DNA of 15,932 bases, from assembly GCA_030038645.1 (NCBI GenBank), contig JASHSR010000394.1, positions 1-15,932 of the forward strand. The letters run 5' to 3'. Both the position numbers and the translations under genes were made by a program. This DNA is from Gammaproteobacteria bacterium. GTDB taxonomy: Bacteria; Pseudomonadota; Gammaproteobacteria; Steroidobacterales; Steroidobacteraceae. Below are positions 7,912 to 15,216 of this stretch, one piece after another. How positions within the stretch are numbered: the first letter of the stretch is position 1; every line of letters starts with the position of its first letter. Below the pieces are notes generated by a model, which had not been told where the DNA came from, did no database searches, and saw only the letters and a list, made by a program, of their open reading frames with translations.

Positions 7912-7971
7912 ATGAGCGACGAGATCGTCTTCTACAGCAGCCCGCTGTCACGCGGGCGCATCGCTCACTGA
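7912..7971 (+). pseudogene. Glutathione S-transferase gene truncated after 19 codons
   Basis: The ATG at 7912 opens MSDEIVFYSSPLSRGRIAH and then a TGA stop. This is the first strand and helix of a cytosolic GST thioredoxin-fold domain: relatives start with a VFYxxPxSRGRIxxWMLEE pattern, and full-length members are about 200-230 residues. Here homology ends exactly where the WMLEE helix should continue; the tryptophan codon position reads TGA and no GST-like sequence appears in any frame before 8065. The ATG lies 5 bp after the hydrolase stop with a GAGGTAG stretch upstream, suggesting it was once the second gene of an operon. I interpret it as the stump of a gene cut by insertion or deletion. 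Confidence 0.72.
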
Positions 7972-8915
7972 CGGCACAGCTCGCCTCAGTCTGCGGGCAG
8001 GGTGCGCGCGAAGATTGAACAAGAGTCGCGTGCCAAAATTTCCCGACCTCCTGTGTATTAGAAGATGGATGTCCGAGCAATGAAAGACGAAATGCTGGAC
8101 TCAGGTCTCCTCGAAAAATTCATACCGGAGTTTTTCGGATATGGAAATCTTGCCGGCCACATCTGGTTCATAGGCATGGAAGAAGGTGGCGGCACTAATC
8201 TGCAAGAGGTCAGGGATCGCCTAAATATCTGGGAAAAGCGCGGCCGGCGGCGAGTTGAGGATGCAAACGGATATCACGTCGCCATCGGGATGGGACGGCT
8301 ATTCGGTCCGAATGCCGAAGAGCAACGAACCTGGGCAAAGTTGATACGGGTAATTCTCGCATACCAGAACGCGATCGCTGACATTGCAGGCCCCATAACC
8401 CAGGATCAGGTGCGGCGATACCAGGCCAGCCAGTTTGGTGACCCGAATGAGCCTTATGCCTTTCTGGAGCTATTCCCTTTGCCATCCCCCGGGATAGGAG
8501 TTTGGAATTACGGCGCGGGACAAGCCATTGCGCGCGAGTCATGGACAAACATCGGATACCTGCAAACCCGAGTCGCGTATCGACGGCATGTAGCCCCTGT
8601 ACGCATCCAATCGCTGCGAGCACTGATCGACGCGCATCGACCGAACGCGGTGATTTGTTACGGCAAGAGCTACCGAAGATACTGGAATCGGCTCGCTGGA
8701 TTTAATTGGCCGGCTGGTGGCGAGTTGTATAAAGGGCCGGATTTCCCAGATACTCGATTCATGCTGCTACCGCACCCGACTCCCCAATTTCGCCAGATAC
8801 CTAACGCCGTATTCGAGCAGGCCGGAACGACGATTGCGCGGACTATCGGGTGATGACTCGCGACGGGCTCTCGCCGGGACCAGAATTTCCGGTGATCAGC
8901 CCGCGCGTCAATCCG
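7972..8915. other. AT-richer segment between GST stump and tRNA-Arg, probable acquired DNA
   Basis: Base composition drops sharply: 28 of 60 bases are G or C at 8101-8160, against 45 of 60 at 9301-9360. The segment holds one gene (8065-8853), begins where the GST reading frame breaks, and ends at the 3' end of a tRNA gene, a common target of integrases. No integrase, transposase or exact copy of the tRNA 3' end is visible. A near direct repeat, CCAAAATTTCCCG (8033-8045) and CCAGAATTTCCGG (8880-8892), flanks the gene but differs at two positions and may be chance. Confidence 0.4.
8065..8853 (+). CDS. Hypothetical protein with uracil-DNA-glycosylase-like layout
   Basis: The 262-residue protein has no signal peptide or membrane segment. 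Its order of motifs recalls the uracil-DNA glycosylase superfamily: HIWFIGMEEGGG (about 32-43) at the place of the VGExPG loop, LELFPLPSP in the middle, PNAVICYGKSY as the central strand, and LLPHPTPQF near the C-terminus in place of the HPSP loop. This suggests a nucleic-acid-related or UDG-fold enzyme, but the classic catalytic Asp/Asn of motif 1 is not obvious, so activity is uncertain. Codon use and base composition are unlike the neighbours, pointing to transfer. Starts at 8065 and 8080 are both possible; AGAAG directly abuts the 8065 ATG, too close for a good ribosome binding site. A defence or mobile-element role is conceivable but only inferred. Confidence 0.72.
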   Translation: MDVRAMKDEMLDSGLLEKFIPEFFGYGNLAGHIWFIGMEEGGGTNLQEVRDRLNIWEKRGRRRVEDANGYHVAIGMGRLFGPNAEEQRTWAKLIRVILAYQNAIADIAGPITQDQVRRYQASQFGDPNEPYAFLELFPLPSPGIGVWNYGAGQAIARESWTNIGYLQTRVAYRRHVAPVRIQSLRALIDAHRPNAVICYGKSYRRYWNRLAGFNWPAGGELYKGPDFPDTRFMLLPHPTPQFRQIPNAVFEQAGTTIARTIG

Positions 8916-8989
8916 CGCGCCCGGAGGGATTCGAACCCCCGACCCTCAGGTTCGAAGCCTGATGCTCTATCCAACTGAGCTACGGGCGC
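8916..8989 (-). tRNA. tRNA-Arg (anticodon UCG)
   Basis: Read on the minus strand from 8989, the acceptor stem GCGCCCG pairs with CGGGCGC, the D-arm is GCTCAGTTGGATAGAGC, the anticodon stem TCAGG/CCTGA holds loop CTTCGAA with anticodon TCG, and the T-loop is TTCGAAT. The discriminator base is G. The next three bases are CGG, so the 3' CCA is not encoded and must be added by the tRNA nucleotidyltransferase. It reads CGA codons. Confidence 0.96.
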
Positions 8990-8994
8990 GGCCG

Positions 8995-9009
8995 GCCGAT
9001 TCTATCGGC
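8995..9009 (-). promoter_or_regulatory. Probable tRNA-Arg promoter -10 region within a small palindrome
   Basis: On the minus strand GCCGAT-AGA-ATCGGC forms a perfect 6-bp stem. Its centre contains TAGAAT (8999-9004), a 5/6 match to the -10 consensus. It is followed by a GC-rich discriminator-like stretch and the tRNA 5' end about 10 bp later. This fits a tRNA promoter of the stringently controlled kind. A good -35 box is not seen. Confidence 0.4.
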
Positions 9010-9081
9010 ATTCCCGGGGCGCGGATACTTCGAGTCTCATCCGACGGCTGCCCGCTCCCGGCGCTCGCTCGCCCTTTGGGC

Positions 9082-12024
9082 TCATCGCCCGACCGACGGC
9101 CGCCCGTTCGATGCCGCCGCGCCCGCCGACCGTGGGCGCGACGCCCGTGGATCTGACGCCCGTGACGGCGGCGTCCGTGCGCCCCGCGCCGCCGCGCCGG
9201 TCAGACGCTCGATCGCGCGCCCGAGCGGCCGCGCCGCCTCGTCGTAGCCGCTCCACGGTCTCGTCTTTGCGAGCAGGCCCGGCGCTGTCCGCAGCGTGAA
9301 GCGGGCCGGAGCGAGGCCGGCCCGCACTTGACTCCACTGAAGGGGCATCGAGACCGGCGCCCCCTCGCGAGCGCGCGGCGAGAGCGGAGCGACGGCCGTC
9401 GCGAAGCGATCGTTGCGCAGGTAATCGAGATAGATCCGCCCCGCCCTCGCCTTCTTCGACATCGTGACGAGATACCGGTCCGGGCCGTCCGCGGCCATCT
9501 GCGCGCAAACGGTCTGCGCGAAGGTCTTCGCGGTCGGCCAGTCGATCCGCTCGCCGCCGGCGAGCGGCGTGACGACGTGCAGGCCCTTGCCCCCCGTCGT
9601 CTTGCAGAAGCATTCGAGGCCGAGTGACTCGAGGCGCTCGCGCAGCTCGAGAGCGGCTGCGACGACGCGGTCGAACGACACGTCCGGCGCGGGATCGATG
9701 TCGAGCACCAGCCGCCCCGGCCGGTCGGGCGTGCCGGGCTGCGAGTTCCAGGGGTGGAGCTCGACGGCGGCAATCTGCGCAGCAGCCACAAGGCCCTCGA
9801 CGCGATCGATCCTCAGGTACGGCTTGCGGTCGCCTGAGACTTTCGTCGTTTCCAGAAGCGAGGAGGTGCCGGGCATCGCGTGACGCTGGAAGAAATGCTG
9901 GCCGCCGATGCCGTCCGGCGCTCGAACGAGCGAGCACGGGCGGCCCGTGAGATGGCCGATCATCCACGACCCGACGCTCGCGTAGTACTGCGCCAGCTCC
10001 AGCTTCGTCACCGGCCGGCCGTCGTTCGCATGCGGCCAGAGCGGCTTGTCGGGATTTGAGATTCGAACGCCGAGCACGAGCGGACTGTCCTCGGCGGACG
10101 ACTCCGCGCGGCGCGCAACGTGCCGTCGAGCGTGGTGCGCAACGCGCCGTCCGGCCGCGCGCGCGAGCGGCTCCTCGGGCGAGCGCTCGGCCGTCGGCTC
10201 CGCGGGCAACTCCGTCGTGACCTCGCGAGCGGGCTTGTCTTCCCGCAATCCCTTGAACGCGGCCTGCCGGATCATCCCCGAGCCGGTCCAGCCGGAGAAC
10301 TCAATTTCCGCCACGAGCTCCGGGTGGACCCAGTGCACGTCGGATTTCCGCGTGGGAGGCGGTGCGCCGCTGAAGGGGTTGACATCGCTCGCGAGCGGCA
10401 CGAGCCGCTTGAGCAGCGCCCTCACCACCTCGGCGCCGTAACCGGTACCGATCCGCCCGACGTAGATCAAGCGGCCCTCGGAGAAGACCCCGGCGAGCAG
10501 CGACCGGCACGCGCCCCGCTCGCCCGTCCAGGCTCCGATCACCACTTCCTGTCCTCCGCGGCACTTCGCCTTGGTCCAGGCGTCACCGCGTCCGGACGTG
10601 TACGGCGCATCGAGCCGCTTGGAGACGATGCCCTCGAGCTGCATGCGGCACGCCGACTTGAGCAGCGCGTCCGCTCCGCTCTCGAAGTGGTCGACGTAGC
10701 GGACGTGCTCGGCATTCGCCCGCGGCGCGAGCAGCGCCTGCAGCCGCTTCTTGCGCTCTTCGAGCGGCAACCGCCGCAGATCGCGGCCGCCGCCATAGAG
10801 CAGATCGAACGCGAAGAACACGACGTTGCGAGTGTCGTGCGCGGCGAGCGCCGCTTGCAACGCCGCGAAGCTCGGCACCCCGTGCCGGTCGAGCGCGACG
10901 GCTTCACCGTCGATGAGGCAGTCGGGCAGCTCGCGCGCTTCCGCGGCGATCGTTGCGAACTTGTCGGTCCAGTCGAGTCCTTTGCGCGTCTTCAGGTGCG
11001 CGGATCCGCTCGAGACCCGCAGCTGCAGCCGATACCCGTCGAACTTGATCTCGTGCGCCCACCCCCCGCCGCCCGGCGGGCGGTCCACGAGCCTGCAGAG
11101 CTGAGGAGGCACGAAGCCAGGCATGGGCCCCGCCACCGCCGCGGCGCGTTTGTCGCGAGCTGCGCCGCGCGCGCGGCGTGTCGATTCGCGAGCGGTCCTC
11201 GGCTGCGAGCGCGCCGTGGCGGGTCCGTTTCCACCGCCCGAGGCTCCGCTCCGATTCGAGTGCCACACCGCATCGGCCCTCGCGATCACTCGGCCGCGCG
11301 TCATGAACGGCCGCGGCGCCGGCCCGTTGCCCGCCGCGATCATCTCCATCGTGCGGCCCGACGCGACGGAGCGGTCCTCGTCGAGGAGCGGCGGCTGGCG
11401 CTGACTCGCTCGGTCGGCGCGCCGGCGCCCTACGCCGCCGGCGCTCTCAGCCGCCGTGCCGACTTCCTCCGCCGCCTCATCGCGCCGCTTGATGAGCAGC
11501 CAGTTGCGCCGGCCGGCTTCCCGACCTGCGGCCCGGTCCGACTCGCGGCCGGCCGCCCGGCCTGCCCCGCGAGGATTGCGGATACGCACCAGGACGAAGC
11601 GCCCCTTGAGCCGCTCGCCGAGCAGGGTGAATTTGAGCTCGCCCGCCTCGAGCGCCCGCCTGGGCGATTCGCCGGCGTCCGGCAGCCAGTAGCCGCGGTC
11701 CCAGAGCTGCACGGTGCCGCCGCCGTACTCGCCCTTCGGAATGGTGCCCTCGAAGTCGCCGTACTCGAGAGGATGGTCCTCCACCTCGACGGCGAGGCGC
11801 TTGTCCGCCGGATCGAGCGAGGGGCCGCGAGTCACCGCCCAGGATTTGAAGACGCCATCGAGCTCGAGACGCAAATCGTAATGCAGGCGGCGGGCGGCGT
11901 GCTTCTGCACGACGAAACGCAGCTGTGGAGATCCCGGTGCCGCCGCGCGCGAGCCCCGCGGCTCGGCCGTCTTCGTAAAGTCGCGCTTCGCGCGGTACGC
12001 GTCGAGCTTGCGTGCGTGTGTCAT
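9082..12024 (-). CDS. ligD: ATP-dependent DNA ligase D (LigD: phosphoesterase-ligase-polymerase)
   Basis: LigD is the multifunctional end-processing ligase of bacterial non-homologous end joining. All three domains are present in the Pseudomonas order. The 3'-phosphoesterase (about 10-150) has H42, H48, D50, R52 and H84, the same spacing as known catalytic residues. The ligase (about 300-600) has the nucleophile lysine K327 in HEIKFDGYR, LIDGEAVAL, EGIVSKR (464-470) and WTKAK. The primase-like polymerase (about 645-930) has the metal-binding LDIDPAPD (D775, D777) and FFQRHAMPG. Arg/Ala/Gly-rich linkers at about 150-300 and 605-645 and a basic tail (940-980) are poorly conserved. The ATG at 12024 has a GGGGAG ribosome binding site. 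It lies 63 bp after ku on the same strand, consistent with one operon. A short GCCC-AAA-GGGC hairpin (9071-9081) directly follows the stop. Confidence 0.97.
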   Translation of the reverse strand: MTHARKLDAYRAKRDFTKTAEPRGSRAAAPGSPQLRFVVQKHAARRLHYDLRLELDGVFKSWAVTRGPSLDPADKRLAVEVEDHPLEYGDFEGTIPKGEYGGGTVQLWDRGYWLPDAGESPRRALEAGELKFTLLGERLKGRFVLVRIRNPRGAGRAAGRESDRAAGREAGRRNWLLIKRRDEAAEEVGTAAESAGGVGRRRADRASQRQPPLLDEDRSVASGRTMEMIAAGNGPAPRPFMTRGRVIARADAVWHSNRSGASGGGNGPATARSQPRTARESTRRARGAARDKRAAAVAGPMPGFVPPQLCRLVDRPPGGGGWAHEIKFDGYRLQLRVSSGSAHLKTRKGLDWTDKFATIAAEARELPDCLIDGEAVALDRHGVPSFAALQAALAAHDTRNVVFFAFDLLYGGGRDLRRLPLEERKKRLQALLAPRANAEHVRYVDHFESGADALLKSACRMQLEGIVSKRLDAPYTSGRGDAWTKAKCRGGQEVVIGAWTGERGACRSLLAGVFSEGRLIYVGRIGTGYGAEVVRALLKRLVPLASDVNPFSGAPPPTRKSDVHWVHPELVAEIEFSGWTGSGMIRQAAFKGLREDKPAREVTTELPAEPTAERSPEEPLARAAGRRVAHHARRHVARRAESSAEDSPLVLGVRISNPDKPLWPHANDGRPVTKLELAQYYASVGSWMIGHLTGRPCSLVRAPDGIGGQHFFQRHAMPGTSSLLETTKVSGDRKPYLRIDRVEGLVAAAQIAAVELHPWNSQPGTPDRPGRLVLDIDPAPDVSFDRVVAAALELRERLESLGLECFCKTTGGKGLHVVTPLAGGERIDWPTAKTFAQTVCAQMAADGPDRYLVTMSKKARAGRIYLDYLRNDRFATAVAPLSPRAREGAPVSMPLQWSQVRAGLAPARFTLRTAPGLLAKTRPWSGYDEAARPLGRAIERLTGAAARGARTPPSRASDPRASRPRSAGAAASNGRPSVGR

Positions 12025-12059
12025 CCGCTCCCCGCCGCAGTCTGTGCCGCCTCGCCTGT

Positions 12060-12088
12060 GGATCCGATGCGGCTCCGCCGCCGGATCC
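12060..12088 (-). repeat. Inverted repeat between ku and ligD
   Basis: GGATCCG (12060-12066) and CGGATCC (12082-12088) form a 7-bp stem. A small inner GCGG-CT-CCGC stem lies between them. The element touches the ku stop codon and precedes the ligD ribosome binding site. It might tune expression between the two genes or be incidental in such GC-rich DNA; there is no T-run. Confidence 0.35.
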
Positions 12089-13014
12089 TACGCGCGCTTG
12101 CGATGCGCCGCGCTCGGAGCCCTGCGCCGCGCGCGCAATGCATGGGACGCCGGGCCCGCCCGGGACGGCGGCCCCTCCCGAATCTCCGCGCCGCGAGCGC
12201 CGCCTTCAGAAGCCTTCTGGCCACGCCGCTGGAGGCTCTTTCGCAGCGCCGCCATCAGATCGATGACCTGCGCGGAGCGCGGCTCCTCGGCGGCGGCCTC
12301 GGGCGCGAGCTCGTGGGTCTGGCCCTTGCGGATCTTCTCCTCGATCCGCCGCATCAGATCGTCCCGGTAGGTGTCGCGCCAGCTCTGCGGCTCGAACGGG
12401 GCGCTCATCTCCTCGATCAGCTTCTCGGCCATCGCGAGCTCCTTCGCGTTGAGGCCGGCGGCCTTGGCGCCGCGCGCCGGCAGCTCGAAGCCTTCGACAC
12501 CGCGCAGCTCCTCGGCAAAGCGCAGGGTGTTGAGTTTGAGCGCACGCTCGTCGGCGCCGAGCGCCGCGAGGTGCTGCCGTCCGCGGATGACGATGCTCGC
12601 GACGGCGACGCGCTGCGTCTTGAGCAGTGCCTCGCGCAGCAGCGCGTAGACCTTCTCGCCGCCCCGCTCCGGAGCGAGATAGTAGGGCGTCTCGTAGAAC
12701 TCGGGCGCGATGTTGTGCCGCTCGGTGAAGCTCGCGATGTCGATGGTGTAGCTCGCCTTCACGTTCGCCTCGCGGAAATCCGCCTCCGAGAGCGCGACGT
12801 ACTTGCCCTTCTCGTATTCATAGCCCTTGACGATGTTCTGCCACTCGACCTCCTTGCCCGTCTCCTTGTTGATGCGCCGGTAGCCGACGGGGGAGAAGTC
12901 GCGCTTGTCGAGCAGATGCAGGCGAAGCGTGGACTCCTGCGAGGCAGGATGCACCTCCACCGGGATGTACACCAAGCCGAATGAGATCGCTCCCTTCCAT
13001 AACGCGCGTGGCAT
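12088..13014 (-). CDS. ku: Ku protein, DNA-end-binding factor of non-homologous end joining
   Basis: The 308-residue protein starts MPRALWKGAISFGLVYIPV, the hallmark of bacterial Ku, and continues with HLLDKRDFSPVGYRRINKETGKEV-type sequence through the beta-barrel core (about 1-250). A homodimer threads onto double-strand DNA ends and recruits LigD, encoded immediately downstream. After about residue 255 the sequence becomes an Arg/Ala/Gly-rich tail ending in a run of basic residues; such extensions in other bacterial Ku proteins aid DNA binding and ligase stimulation. The ATG at 13014 has an excellent GGAAGGAG ribosome binding site six bases upstream. Confidence 0.97.
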   Translation of the reverse strand: MPRALWKGAISFGLVYIPVEVHPASQESTLRLHLLDKRDFSPVGYRRINKETGKEVEWQNIVKGYEYEKGKYVALSEADFREANVKASYTIDIASFTERHNIAPEFYETPYYLAPERGGEKVYALLREALLKTQRVAVASIVIRGRQHLAALGADERALKLNTLRFAEELRGVEGFELPARGAKAAGLNAKELAMAEKLIEEMSAPFEPQSWRDTYRDDLMRRIEEKIRKGQTHELAPEAAAEEPRSAQVIDLMAALRKSLQRRGQKASEGGARGAEIREGPPSRAGPASHALRARRRAPSAAHRKRA

Positions 13015-13080
13015 CCTCGCTCCTTCCCGCGGCTCCTTCTCGCCAATGCGCGCCGGTCGGCGAAGTTCCCGGCGGGCCGC

Positions 13081-13446
13081 TCAGGCCGGCTCGAGCACCG
13101 CCTTGATTCGTGCCGCCGTGAGGGGCACGGCATCCGCAACGGCATTCGCGACCGCGGCTCTGGCGGACTCCTGGGCCGGTAACGCCCCCGCGAGCGTCGA
13201 TCTCCGCAGCCATGAATCGAGCATCGGCGCGATCAGGAGGCTGCCCGGCAACCCGGCGCCGGCCCAATCGGGGCCTGCCGTGGCGTGCATGCCACCGATT
13301 CCGGTATCGGGACCCGGCGCAACGTTAGAGGCATAGACCGGGCCGAATGGCGTCGGCACGGGGCGCCCCCCCTGGCATAGGAGGCCCCCCTCCGGGGCCG
13401 TATGGCACGCCGCGCAGCCGCCAACCGGGGCGAGCTCTGCCCTACC
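13081..13446 (-). pseudogene. Relic of a c-type cytochrome (dehydrogenase cytochrome subunit type)
   Basis: The frame is open from a TGA at 13447-13449 to the stop at 13081, with no ATG; the first possible start (GTG, 13359) falls inside the conserved part. It reads GGCAACHTAPEGG (CxxCH at 13402-13416) and then GGRPVPTPFGPVYASN and PDTGIGG. This is the first haem domain of the membrane cytochrome c subunits that accept electrons from alcohol, gluconate or molybdenum-type aldehyde dehydrogenases, where it normally follows a YLxRAGDC stretch. Immediately after TGIGG the similarity is lost. The remaining 70 residues end AVANAVADAVPLTAARIKAVL, which weakly recalls the C-terminus of molybdopterin-binding dehydrogenase subunits. 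A deletion that fused two gene pieces would explain this. No functional product is expected. Confidence 0.6.
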
Positions 13447-13515
13447 TCACGGCCTCGCGGACCGTCTTCCGCCTCCGGCGAAATCGCATAAGATATGCTC
13501 TGGAGGAACCCTAAA

Positions 13516-13911
13516 ATGAAGACCTTACCGATGATTCTGTTCCTTGCGGCTCTTGCCGGCGGGCGGGCGTATGCGACTTGCAGCTATCCGAGGCCTCCGG
13601 ACCACATTCCGGACGGCAACACGGCGAGCCTGCAGGAGATGCTGGCCGGCGAATCGGCCATCAAGGCCTACAACGCCGACATCAAGGCCTATACCGACTG
13701 CCTGCGGCTCGAGCACGATCAGGCGCTCTCCACCCAGGATCCGACCAAGATGACCCCGGATCAGAAGAAGGCGTACGACAAGCAGAAGGCGGAGCTCGAC
13801 AACATCCTGATCCAGAAGAACGACGCCGCCGTCGATGCGGTGACGACCTTGACGAACCACTTCAACGAGCAGGTGAAGATCTTCAAGGCGAAGCACAAGA
13901 GCAAGAGCTGA
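13516..13911 (+). CDS. Small secreted helical protein of unknown function
   Basis: The 131-residue product has a clear signal peptide (MKTLPMILFLAALAGG, cleavage likely after AYA, residue 20) and should be periplasmic. The mature part is largely charged and helical, with Lys/Asp/Gln-rich segments around residues 45-105 that could form a coiled coil, a lysine-rich end, and two cysteines (C22, C62) able to make a disulfide. I do not recognise a named family. The start at 13516 is preferred over the in-frame ATG at 13495 because GGAGGA (13502-13507) precedes it and the signal peptide begins there. TAAGAT at 13489-13494 could be a -10 box. A strong hairpin follows the stop, separating it from moeA. 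Confidence 0.8.
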   Translation: MKTLPMILFLAALAGGRAYATCSYPRPPDHIPDGNTASLQEMLAGESAIKAYNADIKAYTDCLRLEHDQALSTQDPTKMTPDQKKAYDKQKAELDNILIQKNDAAVDAVTTLTNHFNEQVKIFKAKHKSKS

Positions 13912-13914
13912 GGC

Positions 13915-13937
13915 GCACCGCCCGCTGCGGGCGGTGC
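13915..13937 (+). terminator. GC-rich hairpin after the small secreted protein gene
   Basis: A perfect 10-bp stem, GCACCGCCCG (13915-13924) with CGGGCGGTGC (13928-13937), closes a 3-nt loop. It starts 3 bp after the stop codon. No T-run follows and moeA starts 18 bp later, so it may partly terminate or attenuate transcription into moeA. Confidence 0.55.
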
Positions 13938-13955
13938 CGTCGAGAGTGCGCGACC

Positions 13956-15158
13956 ATGCTGACCATCGCGGAGGCCGAGCGGCTGATCGGGCAGCACCTG
14001 CCCTGTCTGCCGATCGAGTCTCTGCCGCTCGCGCAGTGCTCCGGCGCGGTCCTGCGGGAGAACATCTACTCCGAGCGGGACCAACCGCCCTTCGACCGTG
14101 TCGTCATGGATGGCATCGCGCTCGACAGCGCCGCACCCCGCGAGGGGGTTCGGCGATTGCGCATCCAAGCGATGCAGGCCGCGGGAGATGCGCCTCTCGC
14201 CCTCGCCTCGCGAAGCGGCTGCATCGAGGTGATGACCGGCGCCGTCCTCCCGGGCGGCTGCGATGCGGTCATCCCGGTCGAGCAGCTCACGGTGACCGAG
14301 GGCGAGGCCGAGCTCGCGGCCGGCGTGTCCGTCGAGCCGTGGCAATACGTTCACCGCAGGGGCAGCGATACGCAGCAGGGATCGCTGCTGCTCGCGGCCG
14401 GCACGCGGCTCGCGGCGCCCGAGGTCGCGATCGCGGCGTCGGCCGGGATGGCGCGCGTGCGGGTGAGCCATCAACCCACCCTCGCCGTCATCTCGACCGG
14501 CAACGAGCTCGTCGAGCCCGGCGAGACCGTTCTGCCGCATCAAGTCCGGCGCTCCAACGTCTACGGCATCCTCGCCGCGCTCAGATGCCACGGATTCCAG
14601 CGGGTGGCGGAGGACCATGTGCGGGACGAGCCCGAGACGCTGCGAAGCCGCCTGCGGTTCCACCTCGACACGCACGATGTCCTCATCTTGAGCGGTGGCG
14701 TTTCCGCGGGCCGCTTCGACCTGGTGCCGCGAGTGCTGAGCGAGCTCGGAGCCCGGACGATCTTCCACCGCGTGGCGCAGCGGCCTGGCAAACCGCTCTG
14801 GTTCGGCATCGGTCCGACGGGCGCCGCCGTGTTCGCGCTGCCGGGAAACCCCGTCTCGACGCTGGTGTGCCTTGCGCGCTACGTCATCCCAGCGCTGTTC
14901 GCCGCGATGGGAGAGACTCCGGCGCCGCAGCCGGAGAAGATCGCGCTATGCGGCCCGTTCGAGGTCGCGACGGAGCTCGCCTCCTTTCTCCCGGTGCGCA
15001 CGGAAGTCGACGAGTGGGGCCGCGCGTGGGCCGTCCCCTGCCCCACGAACGGCTCGGGCGATTTCGTCGCGCTCGGCGGGACCGAAGGCTTCGTCGAGCT
15101 GCCTGCGGGGCCCGGCACGTTTCCGAAGGGCTTCGTCGCCCGGCTGTATCGCTGGTGA
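13956..15158 (+). CDS. moeA: Molybdopterin molybdenumtransferase MoeA
   Basis: MoeA inserts molybdate into adenylated molybdopterin, the last common step of molybdenum cofactor synthesis, in the cytoplasm as a dimer. The 400-residue length is usual. Signatures in order are MDGIA (51-55), MTGAVLPGGCDAVIPVE (93-109), RRGSD (134-138), STGNELVEPG (180-189), VRDEPETL (222-229), SGGVSAGRFDLV (246-257) and LPGNPVST (295-302). Asp52, Asp138, Glu184, Asp224 and Asp255 match acidic residues important in E. coli MoeA. The C-terminal domain ends GSGDFVALGGTEGFVELP. The frame is open upstream, but similarity begins at the ATG at 13956; its ribosome binding site (GAGAG) is weak. moaA follows 58 bp later on the same strand. 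Confidence 0.96.
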   Translation: MLTIAEAERLIGQHLPCLPIESLPLAQCSGAVLRENIYSERDQPPFDRVVMDGIALDSAAPREGVRRLRIQAMQAAGDAPLALASRSGCIEVMTGAVLPGGCDAVIPVEQLTVTEGEAELAAGVSVEPWQYVHRRGSDTQQGSLLLAAGTRLAAPEVAIAASAGMARVRVSHQPTLAVISTGNELVEPGETVLPHQVRRSNVYGILAALRCHGFQRVAEDHVRDEPETLRSRLRFHLDTHDVLILSGGVSAGRFDLVPRVLSELGARTIFHRVAQRPGKPLWFGIGPTGAAVFALPGNPVSTLVCLARYVIPALFAAMGETPAPQPEKIALCGPFEVATELASFLPVRTEVDEWGRAWAVPCPTNGSGDFVALGGTEGFVELPAGPGTFPKGFVARLYRW

Positions 15159-15216
15159 GGGCCGCGATCTTCCTCGGGTTTCAGCGGTCATAAGGTTGGA
15201 GCCCCGAGCAGTCGTC

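Noticed and set aside
7981..8064. A copy of the tRNA 3' end (att site) near the GST break
   Set aside because: I compared this stretch with the tRNA 3' part and found only short GC-rich matches such as GCGGGCGC, which are expected by chance here.
10120..12984. A 954-codon open frame on + opposite ligD and ku
   Set aside because: It spans two well-supported minus-strand genes and has only shadow-type composition (Arg, Ala, Leu, Glu, His).
13233..13424. A minus-strand 63-codon open frame overlapping the cytochrome relic
   Set aside because: It is in a different frame from the CxxCH-containing frame and is Arg/Ala-rich without any recognisable motif.
13578..13955. Upstream extension of the moeA frame from 13578
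   Set aside because: The extension reads the secreted-protein gene out of frame; MoeA homology begins at the ATG at 13956.
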